Shown here: in pieces, positions 27,501 through 31,473 of the stretch
Layout: each line of letters starts with the position of its first letter
How positions within the stretch are numbered: the stretch's first letter is position 1
Assembly (NCBI GenBank): GCA_905236645.1
Contig: CAJOMZ010000008.1
Coordinates: forward strand, 1 to 48,550
Direction of reading: 5' to 3'
Origin: an uncultured Bacteroidales bacterium
Lineage (GTDB): Bacteria > Bacteroidota > Bacteroidia > Bacteroidales > P3
DNA length: 48,550 nucleotides
Notes under the pieces: generated by a model
The model's input: the letters and a program-made list of their open reading frames with translations, nothing else
What the model was told of the DNA's origin: nothing
Database searches by the model: none
Position numbers and translations under genes: made by a program

Positions 27501-28016
27501 TACATCTGGGACGGCGGTGATGGCCAGAACCACGCCACCAGCGGTATCTTCACGCACACCTTCACTGCCGAGAACGGCTGCGACAGCGTTATTACTCTCA
27601 ACCTGACCATCAACCACAGCGTCGAGACCTACGACACCATCACCATCCTCGAGACCGAACTGCCGTACAACTACAGAGGTCACCAGATCACTGAAGCCGG
27701 CGACGTCTTCTTCGATGGCACCACTGTCAACGGCTGCGACAGCAGCGTCTTCCTGCACGTCAATGTCCAGGCCGTCGGTATCGATGTTGTCAGCTCGCTC
27801 GACGACATAACCGTCTACCCGAACCCGACTCGCGGTCGCGTCACCGTTACCGCCGACGAGGTCGTCAAGATTGAGGTTATGGATATCGTCGGACGCCGCG
27901 TGGCCACCTTCGAGAATACTAACACATTCGACATCTCCAACCTTGGCGAGGGCGCTTACACTCTGCGTATCACACTGCCCAACGGCACGACGGTTCGCAA
28001 GATTGTCAAGAAGTAA
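9519..28016 (+). CDS. Giant T9SS-secreted multidomain repeat protein (6165 aa)
   Basis: One uninterrupted frame, roughly 0.65 MDa product. Signal peptide at 1-25 (cleavage near L-Q-A-Q). Module order by eye: an N-terminal beta-rich domain (26-225); a run of FnIII-like modules with Y-x-V-x-V-R-x-x-C ends, interleaved with jelly-roll/MAM-like modules starting Y-S-E-N-F (10825, 11630, 15095) and two copies of a domain with S-E-Q-I-Y-T and D-R-N-P-V (12480-13030, 13930-14470); a CUB-like domain (15565-15905, L-D-V-Y-E-G); three Ig/PKD-like modules (16300-17005); then about 55-60 repeats of 43-60 residues (C-D-S-Y-T-W ... N-G-C-D-S-I-V-T-L-N-L-T). The end (27790-28013) is a type A C-terminal sorting domain: V-Y-P-N-P-T-R-G, V-M-D-I-V-G-R-R-V, G-A-Y-T-L-R-I, R-K-I-V-K-K. 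It is expected to cross the outer membrane by the type IX system and be anchored at the surface. Adhesin or biofilm stalk is the likeliest role; no enzymatic domain is recognised. No own promoter is evident in the 61 bases upstream. Confidence 0.93.
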   Translation: MKRKSTFLRTFALLALLLPWTLQAQNAKVSEYDFEVGTAAYTSIASTETAWTQADVTAGHVDVTLPFAMYLGENQAAANSTVSVYPDGHVELNGLTGAEIAPLQYSAGYQVTTTSIYHQQTAANEMTIEWRKVVANGNVLSFQLKLADNGTIKFCYGPMGMSSSINVFAGIQADGYIFRVGGSSWDEITRYTSGITTRALNGTNHPAYDINTGVGAVYTFTLPACVKPTAITANATAWNTVQVGWTVAVPGVKYQVAYSTEPDFDADAANFPASQIVTVNDGAATTAEVTGLSSSTTYYFAVRTFCDATTPSGWLYKTTGTATPQSCPSPALSNFSLNAAGVASWTLSSYPNIATVDIYYSTENVAPDAETAPSVAGIAATTTGYDLTTQNLEGATTYYVWFRGHCTVDGGSNTNWVGSRSFTTPCSAITITNDNVYSENFNGYTGNATSTSAPSGYPNHTMPLCWSFLNMSSSSSTYPQMFLTSYTTYAVSGNCLFFKSSNTTPAYAVLPLFTNNIETLQLSFTYRNEGVSTSNGTLSYGYMTNPSDASTFVEVQSLSQTTTKTIVEHNFNNDGVSGTGKYIAFKYTGGTNSNYYLSIDDVTVGLIPTCIKPTISSITRDGLVTWTAVDGAASYEIVCVPTGDDVSTGTIVNAGTGTSYQLTGLESNTTYDVYLRSYCSADDQSRWSTAYTFTTACMALDLPYSENFDNYSYPTYPYYGPATLPDCWEYINNGTNNTFTSGTSAYFGGVVRYSSTSSYGALTANNPYFGMYSYYSTTATNTTMLQRGSLKYALLPKFTTPLSNAMVSFQYKMSTANATSYLYLGYVINDDTSTFQTLATYNSTTTVQSVEELVLASLNDNIPAGARLALKWKAGTTGIWCGIDNVVVNVAPTCFRPLNLASSAVTSTTATLSWTSTGAAQYEVKYGPSGFVPDNEGNSVIVNATSSMILNYLDVSTDYDVYVRSLCAGEDPSEWSNVCMFKTKCPVGGEISLGDHTAQNDYLPFNGYYKYSVTEQIYTPTEIGGAVTIHSISYNVLQANTADRNPVDIYLLETDKQTFSSASTASEWVSVASLTPNYTGVAAGSSTGWKTIELTTPFEYSGNNNLLVVFVNRTGDYHSHEYIGTIPANGNQAIYAYQDGSALTPENATTASSKGTQTVKNNFIFNMGDPCLNPCAAPSVVISGSQSGDFAVAVLTFTDNSGEATPTFGYKCGLKGFDPTSVTGTTTTSTTASIGNLAGNTEYDLYVYAVCGGTDGEMVRYTFTTPMVYACKPQANFAASNVTYTSATVTWEQLDPNQTPESWTVRFADHQIADMSAAATTEYTESTVTTPTLALTGLHNGNTYYIYTKATCNALDVSPDWTEFSFTTNTVMAPDAIAFSNVTNRTADMSWTDNNTPATNNYTVRYADHQIADIDNAAATEYTELTLTSAQYAFTMSNPLDPAVGYYVYVRANAGDEHSVWTVGTVNTLCPAPVDVAMGDADSYMQGLPVYNFYDYSISEQIYTVDELGGANTYSTISYYVEATGTDRNPVVIYMGETNKSSFSNSSDWVPASSLTQVYSGNLVTSQTGWQTVVLDIPFNYTGNGNLIVMFDNNDGVYNGQPTFGVINTDDYQSLWNRRDNTDYNPNDLSGITSYNFTTIKNNFVFGGCDATVTCIPPTNVTAQVSNTNEVTLTWATRENLVPVPTTFEVRYDVAGTAANDCANVITDITALNATFSNGLVKETDYVAYVASKCGNGDYSPWQRVTFTTNPTCWDPTALSASLVTSNSVTLTWTNNTTVPANKWQVSYAEGDLADAENGTMVDATTTEGTDITGLKHSTLYTFYVRATCDETGEDVGHWVGPYRTYTECGAWTADELPLTEDFSFYNTTSNLPQCWSKMPTSGSYPRSTSGYLHFYNNSTTTDFYTVLPEVSVDANTLDVAFDLYFDMADSLIVGVMSDPADASTFSPVVTLYSADYNLYEYNNVTAQLADYTGAGHYVAFKVAGTNSDAYIYVDNLTLKVREASHPLADNGETVALCDEYLIPTISDQTNTYSPNLNATYIINPAEAGKVLKLKGDYNLEYGYDFLDVYEGTGADATLVATLTGKGNYEYKTSSFDWAAKGGFKLVFRTDGDNAMPNLNGFHFLATCECPEMVPETEELTAEANGTYTWTAPNGDGNTYTHNVVLTGLTYGDPEETVDDIVNTYSYTQANVAGCDSINKEMTLTLHPTYNKTYDAEICQYETFSFYGNEYSTTGTYTVNLTSKDGADSVATLNLQVHQAPTVAINYNGRAVTTVENFCDNADMALLARSNIAGATFVWDDNSTDANRVVNPHESNTYTVVATEPTYGCSSLTASVTVTTTPVPELSIAATDSVICRGESTTLTLTDANNTNASYTWSNNQTGNSITVTPTETTTYTATATTTTGACVATAEYTVIVNQLPVVTAQTSVRTICSDSIITLTATDVEGYSYQWSTGATTASATTVATATSDYTVTVTDANGCVNEFTTATVTVRPSYERDVTMDVCYTQNPYTWGAQQLTADGNYDQMFTATNGCDSLIHLAFTFQQMSVFNTPREVCEGTVLTWGPETVTATENTVVSYILNAGDIDPDNNVLECPAQYNLNLTVNHPTASSFERTVCDSTTWNVSGLTYYESGAYPYTLATTKGCDSVVTMNLTVNYHVFTEETVEHACDSYTWNTETYTEPGDYVQSFTGYQCDSTRTLHLLVVDNTTYGTDNILFCGDTASWIAGNTGYTWIDGETYTMSETEGNITYTLVGANVNGCDSVSTLNLTLNPVAEVMNWANVTACDEYSIDTISCDGVRGTKYINQSGDYWFRTPTEVAGRDVLTRIHLTVNRSSYHTNVVTACVPYEWKVLVGQDEETGNDVYYTVGTYNEDSYVSFQMPDQYSANGCNHIEVLRLTALMPTVETTEATICQNGSWTSPDSSITYNGDELEIGENTKIWNRSTNEAGCNLDKKVVLTVNPVYNATAELTFCESEFTNNQLSVANALNAEDTPITLTIPLTLDGAPYSNTLVANWTTQNGCDSIVTINYTVNPTTYESVNYATCYRYTWDLNGETYTESGSYSFTQTDGNSYHCDNVVTLNLTINDSVVDYDTAYHCSEYKYEDVVYRETQTFREVLEPTDDGCEHVRYITHTVIPTQMTDLYVVTNVPYTWQNGVTYTESVDPVYFETTTLEYAATIGTEVTSCDSILVLHLTIVDDTAEFCENELPYNYNAMGITLDGTTSTRNTWISLAAQDIYQMENVANYFFGSSNPGQWTQWRTRFLPGEHDSMLTVIGTEVVNILSEYITVDLVVNGETKATKTLHGLPQYNWIDLFFDTPVRINDNDTVDFVYTAESAYALYTIANTNGIARPNNYQVRYSPDNEWGTVAGQDGLYYNFITWHNFGIDDGFYYVRNTEDHHDTILYYVVNRNTTEEVPVVACDSYTWTDGTGMTYTESGEYVYNTTNANGCEHTATLNLTVNVNSSETLAAVEACNSYDWTYNGQAAGTYTESGEYTFNFTDANGCASVATLPLTIHNSVNDTLAAVAACDSYDWTYNDVTVGTYTTSGDQVYNFTDANGCNATVTLPLTINASTERDETVVVNAASTYRNGNYYAASATPYVFDEYGTNAAGCPDTVHITLIVHQGATEDVEVNACGEYTWETTNNGNGHTYQWISNAERMQNNALYMDITNPANPVYIHVGENPTFATYNPDSTINTTYVLWLNLSEAGYETVDLGTILLSQQNSLIVNGGNDTLDAQTIDLSEYVAAGQNATLNVQVRHNSPSNWYCGNIVTYTANLVWNYDTVYATVCDVTSYEWTDAGQTFPVTTGDDNYYTYTFNAGTDSEMVTTMNVTVTARTNSTPQVVDSCFTYTWAAGDGQTYTTSGTYYWNDDANCTLETLNLTIFDNSSYTLPAVTACDSYTWTYNTVEVGTYTTSGDCTFDITDVNGCAATVTLPLTINKNHGHSSVVTACNSYSWSANDGNDYVLDSAQVKVVEYTDVNTCVGYDTLTLSINESTNYTDVQTACGSFDWIVNGVTVGTYTETDSTATYTITNGNAAGCDSIVTLNLTVYNPRIFSRDQYAYGNGITINGQFYEAPTTGVATYNLVLDTVDPEAGNCPTVVNVTLYVSQYEYYYTNYVACGSYTWPVNNHTYRGLTEAEAAANPTARYFDETDTVAITSNPMLTTGNRIDVLNLTINNPSVTEITRTVLMSQLEAGYTLTLEGNVEDFSAEYAAQQTTTVTRSYSLGAHAACDSIVNYTINLVWNYDTVNATVCDVTSYEWTAAEETFAVTTGDNLYTHVFNAGTETEQVTTMKVTVNARAEAPQAPVTVCDSYTWHGTEYTASADLEFNNDSNCTHETLALTINTNAGTDATVAECFTYTWNVPTYELDATTTNYVAAEDISNTYTEGGVKTVTFIDANGCEGTATLNLTIFADSSETLAAVTACDSYEWTYNNVVVNTYTEGGDKTYNWTDVNGCAATATLPLTINNSASVNVEFWEGEGSYRYTGIYTTATPQMLSASSTPYNFVETVAGATAEGCDSIYNITLHVGNYFYATETYRSCNSFTWERNNHTYTRLTDEQAAANPTALYFDETDNTVVLYNPTVNVPNEGTYDSLFMLQLTLDAIWSQTDVINFPVSEGIFSYNGNNYDFTMTNDEGRMFTDSTVIDTVHLTATTFCDSIYYVTINVYNNYREVETADICATTNEFTWRGQTISTVTTDFDTVHTYYIYDAINANDSVQYITITQHPLTYATERRTACDSYTWELNGETYTVSTTNETYATQDQYGCDSIVTLTLTINHSSSNFIETTVCDTYTWTANNAAQTEIGTYTATPNDTLRYEYISDEGCPSTDVLVLTVNSNTNTKYTVDECDSYTWENGDGQTYTTSGVYTYDYNTTDGCPSTDTLDLTIRNNSNQTIDKVVCDSYVWTAADGGNGETYTTDGTYTYEYEAENGCPSINTLNLTVNTNAGSTEDVTICDSYTWNVPTYVLNATTGLYELGDAISNTYTESGEKTVTFTDVNGCQGTATLNLTINVNEGTVENVAECQSYTWAVTGNTYTTSDTITATITDDNGCVGTATLNLTIGTMRTFVSQTVTNCGPYTWIVNDSILGTFDQSIDASADLPNSITGCDSVVMLTLTVNPLNVTEETICGNGSYVWTVNNTTYTEAGTYEEAETDANGNCISAERLVLAVNPVKETALTDQICLGSDYTANDFNIAAADMPDAGEYTFTRTLTSSLNCDSIVTLTLTVGDVLTNAVEVTACDSYTWTAGDNNEYTFTASGTYTSEAYANAMGCTTVDELTLTINQNSSTGYTETVCDGYMWNGTQYTESGEYTYEYTDNNGCVSVDTLHLTINNSVINNIEMTACDSYTWTDGDGETYTTSGVYSYSYTTTSGCSGTDYLVLTINSNSNTEYTETVCDSYIWNGTEYNESGDYVFEYEAENGCPSKDVLHLTVNISTSSEETAESCSFYNWHGETYTTSGDYAYVSTNDAGCQNTATLHLTINNPVVVTIDTTVCGYFTWNGISYDQSDVITHSFTAANGCDSTEIINLTVNNVQTSFVMATACDSYTWDVNGETYTTGGVRVAILENASTNGCDSLITLSLTLNYSSNSSETVTACDSYTWNGQTYTTSGTQTYAYTSTEGCPSVDTLYLTINNSTVSEETAAACNSYTWNGNVYNQSGDYTNVTTNNAGCADTAILHLTINTPVTTNITETTCNSYTWNGATYTTSGIYTNTYTAANGCDSIVNLMLTVSAPVTSTVNATACDSYTWNGTAYTTTGTYTYNGTAANGCDSIVTLNLVVNNSETTAISATACNSYTWNGATYTATGNYTQSFTTTAGCDSVVTLALAISPAYQTTINQSSCSSYTWNGNTYTTSGNYTHTYTAANGCDSIVTLNLTLTPTINMTVTATACDSYTWNGTVYTTSGNYTHNYTAANGCDSVVTLTLTVNNSVAVNTVQTVCDSYTWNGMMYVASGVYTQSFDAANGCDSTVTLTLTVNQSYNVVENVAECDSYIWDGGDGQNHATSGIFTHTFTAENGCDSVITLNLTINHSVETYDTITILETELPYNYRGHQITEAGDVFFDGTTVNGCDSSVFLHVNVQAVGIDVVSSLDDITVYPNPTRGRVTVTADEVVKIEVMDIVGRRVATFENTNTFDISNLGEGAYTLRITLPNGTTVRKIVKK
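17008..27776 (+). repeat. Coding tandem-repeat region of the giant protein
   Basis: Some 55-60 tandem units, each with a first Cys in C-(D/N)-S-Y-T-W and a second in N-G-C-D-S, ending in L-x-L-T-(I/V)-N. Units in the first half are divergent, vary in length and are grouped in larger duplicated blocks (for example V-C-D-V-T-S-Y-E-W occurs near 20890 and 22290; H-T-Y followed by A-A-A-N-P-T-A near 21910 and 23175). From about 25390 to 27640 the units settle at about 43 residues and are almost identical, with N-G-x-x-Y-T-T-S-G after the tryptophan. This suggests recent expansion at the C-terminal end. Confidence 0.9.
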
Positions 28017-28036
28017 CCTTCGACAAGTAACTCTGA

Positions 28037-28075
28037 TAAAAAAAGGCGGCCCGCATACGCGGACCGCCTTTTTTG
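28037..28075 (+). terminator. Terminator of the giant gene
   Basis: AAAAAGGCGGCCCGC-ATA-CGCGGACCGCCTTTTTT: a long GC-rich stem with a single mismatch, A-tract before and T-tract after, 20 bases past the stop. Confidence 0.9.
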
Positions 28076-28087
28076 CGTTATAACAGC

Positions 28088-29059
28088 GTGAAAGTTCTAT
28101 TGTTAGGTGCTACCGGTCTGCTGGGCAACAATGTGCTGCGCTCGCTCCTCGACAGGGGCCACAGCGTCGTCGCCCTTGTGCGCAGCGGGCTGCAGGGGCT
28201 GCACCACCCCCAACTTACCGTATGCCAAGGCTCGATTCTCGACATCGAAGCCCTGCGCGCCGCCGCCCGTGGCTGCGACGCCATAATCAACTGCGCCGGC
28301 ACAACCGATATGTCGCTGCTGCGCTATTCCGACTATGTGCCGGTCAACAAAACGCTCTGCGAGCAGCTGCTCGAGGTGATGAACGAGCTCGACATCGACA
28401 CGCTGGTCCACACCAGCACGGCCAACACCATAGGCTACGGCACCCCCTCGCGCGCCGGCACCGAGACCGACGACATCGAGCCCCCGTTCGCCTCCTCTTT
28501 CTACGCCCAAAGCAAGCTCGAGGCCGAGCGCATACTGCTGTGGGAAGCCCAGCAAAACAAAAAACGCCGTATTTTGCTCCTGAATCCCGGATTTATGGTT
28601 GGACGGTACGACACCAAGCCCTCGTCGGGAAAACTCCTCCTGGCGGCCTTTAAACGCCGAATAATGGCAACTCCGGGCGGCGGCAAGAGCTTCGTCCACG
28701 TGAAAGACGTGGCCGAGGCCGCCGTCAACGCCCTCGCGATGGGGCGCAGCGGCGAGCGCTACCTGCTGACGGGCCACAATATGACCCTCAAGGAATTCTA
28801 TGCGCTCCAGGCCGAAGTGTGCGGCTACCGGCAGCGCATCTGCGTCCTGCCCGACGCGCTCGTGGCCCTGGCCGGCAGGGTGGGCGACCTGCTGCGGTGG
28901 ATGGGCATTGCCACACAGCTGTCGACCCGCAACGTGCGCCAGCTGATGGTGAAGGAGTACTACTCGTGCGACAAGGCCCGACGCGAGCTCGACTTCCGTT
29001 CCACCCCCGTCGCCGACGCCATACGCGACTTCCACGACTGGCGCGCCACCTCATCGTAA
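28088..29059 (+). CDS. NAD(P)-dependent epimerase/dehydratase, extended SDR
   Basis: 323 residues from GTG 28088. The TTG at 28073 lies inside the terminator and is rejected. The Rossmann motif G-A-T-G-L-L-G-N-N-V lies at residues 8-17, the acidic/basic cofactor-selecting segment D-R-G-H at 23-26, the catalytic S-T-A-N and Y-A-Q-S-K (Y-x-x-x-K) in mid-protein, and the late N-P-G-F-M-V-G-R is typical of the dihydroflavonol reductase/3-beta-HSD branch. The substrate is unknown; sugar nucleotide, isoprenoid or small-ketone reduction are possible. It is a solitary gene between the giant-gene terminator and the second TGTACA element, 10 bases after its stop. Confidence 0.88.
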   Translation: MKVLLLGATGLLGNNVLRSLLDRGHSVVALVRSGLQGLHHPQLTVCQGSILDIEALRAAARGCDAIINCAGTTDMSLLRYSDYVPVNKTLCEQLLEVMNELDIDTLVHTSTANTIGYGTPSRAGTETDDIEPPFASSFYAQSKLEAERILLWEAQQNKKRRILLLNPGFMVGRYDTKPSSGKLLLAAFKRRIMATPGGGKSFVHVKDVAEAAVNALAMGRSGERYLLTGHNMTLKEFYALQAEVCGYRQRICVLPDALVALAGRVGDLLRWMGIATQLSTRNVRQLMVKEYYSCDKARRELDFRSTPVADAIRDFHDWRATSS

Positions 29060-29068
29060 TTTCTCCGT

Positions 29069-29266
29069 ACCAACTCCGTCCGTTGTACAATATATGTACA
29101 ATAGTTGTACAATACTTGTACAATTGGTAAACGTACAAATATTGTACAAGTATTGTACAGTACAACGGACGGAGTTGGTCCCTTGAGGGCCTGGGAATGA
29201 GGCGGTTATGAAACGGGCCGAAAACGAGGGTATTTTGGGGTTAAATGGCTGTAAGTATGGCTGTTA
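29069..29266 (-). repeat. TGTACA inverted-repeat element, copy 2 (inverted)
   Basis: The palindromic half is 29069-29179, with a perfect 20-bp terminal inverted repeat (ACCAACTCCGTCCGTTGTAC and its complement) and eight TGTAC motifs. The unique half (29180-29266) matches 7731-7817 in reverse complement (for example CTCATTCCCAG and CCATACTT are shared). The core GTTTACCAATTG is conserved between copies, but the number and order of TTGTACAATA units differ. It begins 10 bases after the epimerase stop and, with the next promoter, fills the gene-free stretch 29060-29461. Confidence 0.85.
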
Positions 29267-29379
29267 GGCGAAAAAGGGCTTTGAAATGCCGTTTTCAGGG
29301 GGTGTGTCGCCCCGAATGCCAGACGTCAAAAAATGAGCTCTAAAATAACGGAAAATACTGCTATCACAAAAAAAAATAT

Positions 29380-29387
29380 TATCTTTG
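29380..29387 (+). promoter_or_regulatory. -7 element for the lipoprotein-PorG operon
   Basis: TATCTTTG followed by CA, 75 bases before the lipoprotein ATG, preceded by an A-rich tract. Only a weak -33 (ACTG) at the 19-bp distance. Confidence 0.6.
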
Positions 29388-29461
29388 CATTATGGCATAT
29401 TGCGTCGGAAAGGGCGCAATGTGCTGGTAAAGAATACTATAACCTTATAAGATATTTGTTT

Positions 29462-30478
29462 ATGAACAAAAAAAATCTCTTTTTGATTGCTTTGGCGGCC
29501 TTGGTGATGCTTGCTGTGAGCGGCTGCAGCGGCGCTATGAAGCCGGGCAAGCCAGGCTCGTCGGGCAAGACGCTTGAACTGATGGTAGTTGCGTCGGACG
29601 GTATCTACAATGGCCCTACGCAGAAGGTGGTCGACTCGCTGTTCCGCACGCCCCAGGTGGCGCTCAACTTTCCTCAGCCGCGTTTCGACGTGGTGCACAT
29701 CGTGCCGTCGAGCTTCAACGGCAACTCGATGTTTCAGGCCCACCGCAACATACTGATTCTTGAGGTTGACCCTCAGGGGCTTAACAAGATTTATCTGGAC
29801 AACGACCAGTGGTCGACGCCTCAGGTGGTGGTTCGCGTAACGGCTACCGACCGCCGTTCGCTCGACTCGCTGCTGCTTGCAAAGGGTGAGCGACTGCTCG
29901 AGGAATACTACAAGCAGGAGTACCGCCGTATGGACAAGGTATTCTCGGCTGATCTCAATGCGAAGATTATCAATAAGATAAAAGAGAAGTATGGCTACAC
30001 TTTGAGCATTCCGGAGGAGTTTGAGCTGGCCACGTTGAGGTGCGAGAGCGATTTCACCTGGGTGCTGAAGCGCACCAAGGACTTTGACCTTCACCTGTAT
30101 CTCTACAGCCGCGACAGCGTCGGGCCGAAGGACTTTGAGGAGGCTGTCATTCTCGACAATCTGGACACCGTACTGCGTCGCTATGTGCCGGGCCCGACCG
30201 AGGGCAGCTATCCAGGCGTGGAGCGCCGCGACTTCTTCTACACTCGCGACGTCGTGTTGGGCGACGGCATCGACGCCGTCGAGACGCGTGGCCTGTGGCG
30301 CACCTACAACGACTTTATGGGCGGTCCCTTTGTGTGCTACACTTTTGCGCTGCCGGGCAGCGGCAAGGTGTATACGATGATGGGCTGCGTCTATTCGCCG
30401 TCGGAGCGCAACAAGATGGTGAACCGCCGCGACCTGCTGATGCAGCTCGACGGCATCTGCCGCTCGATAAAGCTTTGA
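29462..30478 (+). CDS. DUF4837-like lipoprotein
   Basis: 338 residues from ATG 29462; the longer open frame begins upstream of the -7 box and is rejected. Lipoprotein signal: M-N-K-K-N basic start, hydrophobic core, lipobox A-V-S-G-C. The mature part contains V-V-A-S-D-G-I-Y-N-G-P and T-P-Q-V-V-V-R-V-T-A, and ends with a Y-T-F-A-L-P-G-S-G-K-V-Y-T strand, a pattern I associate with the Bacteroidota family DUF4837; function is unknown. It sits 54 bases upstream of the PorG-like gene and is probably cotranscribed, which suggests an envelope role. Confidence 0.75.
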   Translation: MNKKNLFLIALAALVMLAVSGCSGAMKPGKPGSSGKTLELMVVASDGIYNGPTQKVVDSLFRTPQVALNFPQPRFDVVHIVPSSFNGNSMFQAHRNILILEVDPQGLNKIYLDNDQWSTPQVVVRVTATDRRSLDSLLLAKGERLLEEYYKQEYRRMDKVFSADLNAKIINKIKEKYGYTLSIPEEFELATLRCESDFTWVLKRTKDFDLHLYLYSRDSVGPKDFEEAVILDNLDTVLRRYVPGPTEGSYPGVERRDFFYTRDVVLGDGIDAVETRGLWRTYNDFMGGPFVCYTFALPGSGKVYTMMGCVYSPSERNKMVNRRDLLMQLDGICRSIKL

Positions 30479-30532
30479 GAGTGAAAAACGTAATGGTTTC
30501 TTGATTGTTCGGCATTTGTTCCAAATCAGACA

Positions 30533-31396
30533 ATGAAGTGTAGGTCAAAATATTACATCCTGTTTGTACTGCTTCTCGCGGTTGTTCCCGCGAGGGGGCA
30601 GATATGGCTCGGCAAGAGCGAGATAGGCTTCACGGTGGGCGGTATGAACTATATCGGCGACCTGAACCAGAGTATGCTGGGCAAGGTCAATCTGGCTTTC
30701 GGCGGCCTTTACAGGCACAACTTCGACGAGCGGTGGGCCCTGCGCATCGATGTCGACTACGGCCACGTGGAGGGCGGCAACCCCGACTATATAGCTCGCC
30801 GCAACCTGAGCTTCAGGTCGTACATCCTCGAGGGCTCGATGCGCGTCGAGTTCAACTTCTTCCCGTTCAGTATGCGCGACGACCATTTCAACTGGACGCC
30901 TTACATCTTCGGCGGCCTTGGTTTCTTTGCCTTCAACCCGCAGGCCTACTTTACCGACCCGCTGAGCGGCGAGTCGGGCTGGTTCGACCTTCAGCCGTTA
31001 GGCACCGAGGGGCAGGGCACGTCGCTGGCCCCGGAACGCACGCCATACACGCTGAAGCAGCTGTCGATGCCGTTCGGCATCGGCTTCAAATACCATCCAA
31101 GCAAGTCGCTGACGCTGAGTGCCGAGTATGGTTTCCGCAAGTCGTGGACCGACTATATCGACGATGTCAGTACGACCTATGTCGACAATGCGCAGCTGAC
31201 GTATGTCGCCGGCGAGCTTGCCGCAGGCCTTGCCGACCGTTCGGGCGAGGTGGAACCGGGCTATGTCAATGCCGCAGGCATCAAGCGTGGCGACGATTCG
31301 CTCGACGACTGGTTTGCCTATTTCAACGTGAACATTACGCTCAAGCTGGACTACATCTTCGGCTGGATGCTGAAGAAGAAGTGCGACAACAAGTAA
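30533..31396 (+). CDS. porG: PorG-like outer-membrane barrel protein (DUF6089 family)
   Basis: 287 residues. Signal peptide (M-K-C-R-S-K, hydrophobic core, A-R-G-Q). The mature chain begins with E-I-G-F-T-V-G-G-M-N-Y-I-G-D-L-N-Q and continues as an 8-to-10-strand barrel (Y-I-F-G-G-L-G-F-F-A-F, G-I-G-F-K-Y, L-S-A-E-Y-G-F-R), ending L-D-Y-I-F-G-W. Gene order DUF6089-uppS-bamA-ompH-ompH is the one found in Porphyromonas, where the first gene is PorG, a type IX secretion component that works with the PorK-PorN ring. Assignment rests on family pattern plus this synteny. It would serve secretion of the giant cargo in this window. Confidence 0.8.
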   Translation: MKCRSKYYILFVLLLAVVPARGQIWLGKSEIGFTVGGMNYIGDLNQSMLGKVNLAFGGLYRHNFDERWALRIDVDYGHVEGGNPDYIARRNLSFRSYILEGSMRVEFNFFPFSMRDDHFNWTPYIFGGLGFFAFNPQAYFTDPLSGESGWFDLQPLGTEGQGTSLAPERTPYTLKQLSMPFGIGFKYHPSKSLTLSAEYGFRKSWTDYIDDVSTTYVDNAQLTYVAGELAAGLADRSGEVEPGYVNAAGIKRGDDSLDDWFAYFNVNITLKLDYIFGWMLKKKCDNK

Positions 31397-31473
31397 GAGG
31401 GATTTGTAGGAGACGAGTGATGCCGATGGGAGTTAAGAGGAGTTAAAGGGACAATACACAAATACAAAGCAAG

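Noticed and set aside
22296-27758. Very long open frame on the minus strand opposite the giant gene (also 15393-18917 and 19365-21356)
   Set aside because: They mirror the repeat coding sequence; codon bias (few codons whose complement is a stop) keeps the antisense frame open. The products are repetitive Val/Ala/Gly-rich chains with no known domain.
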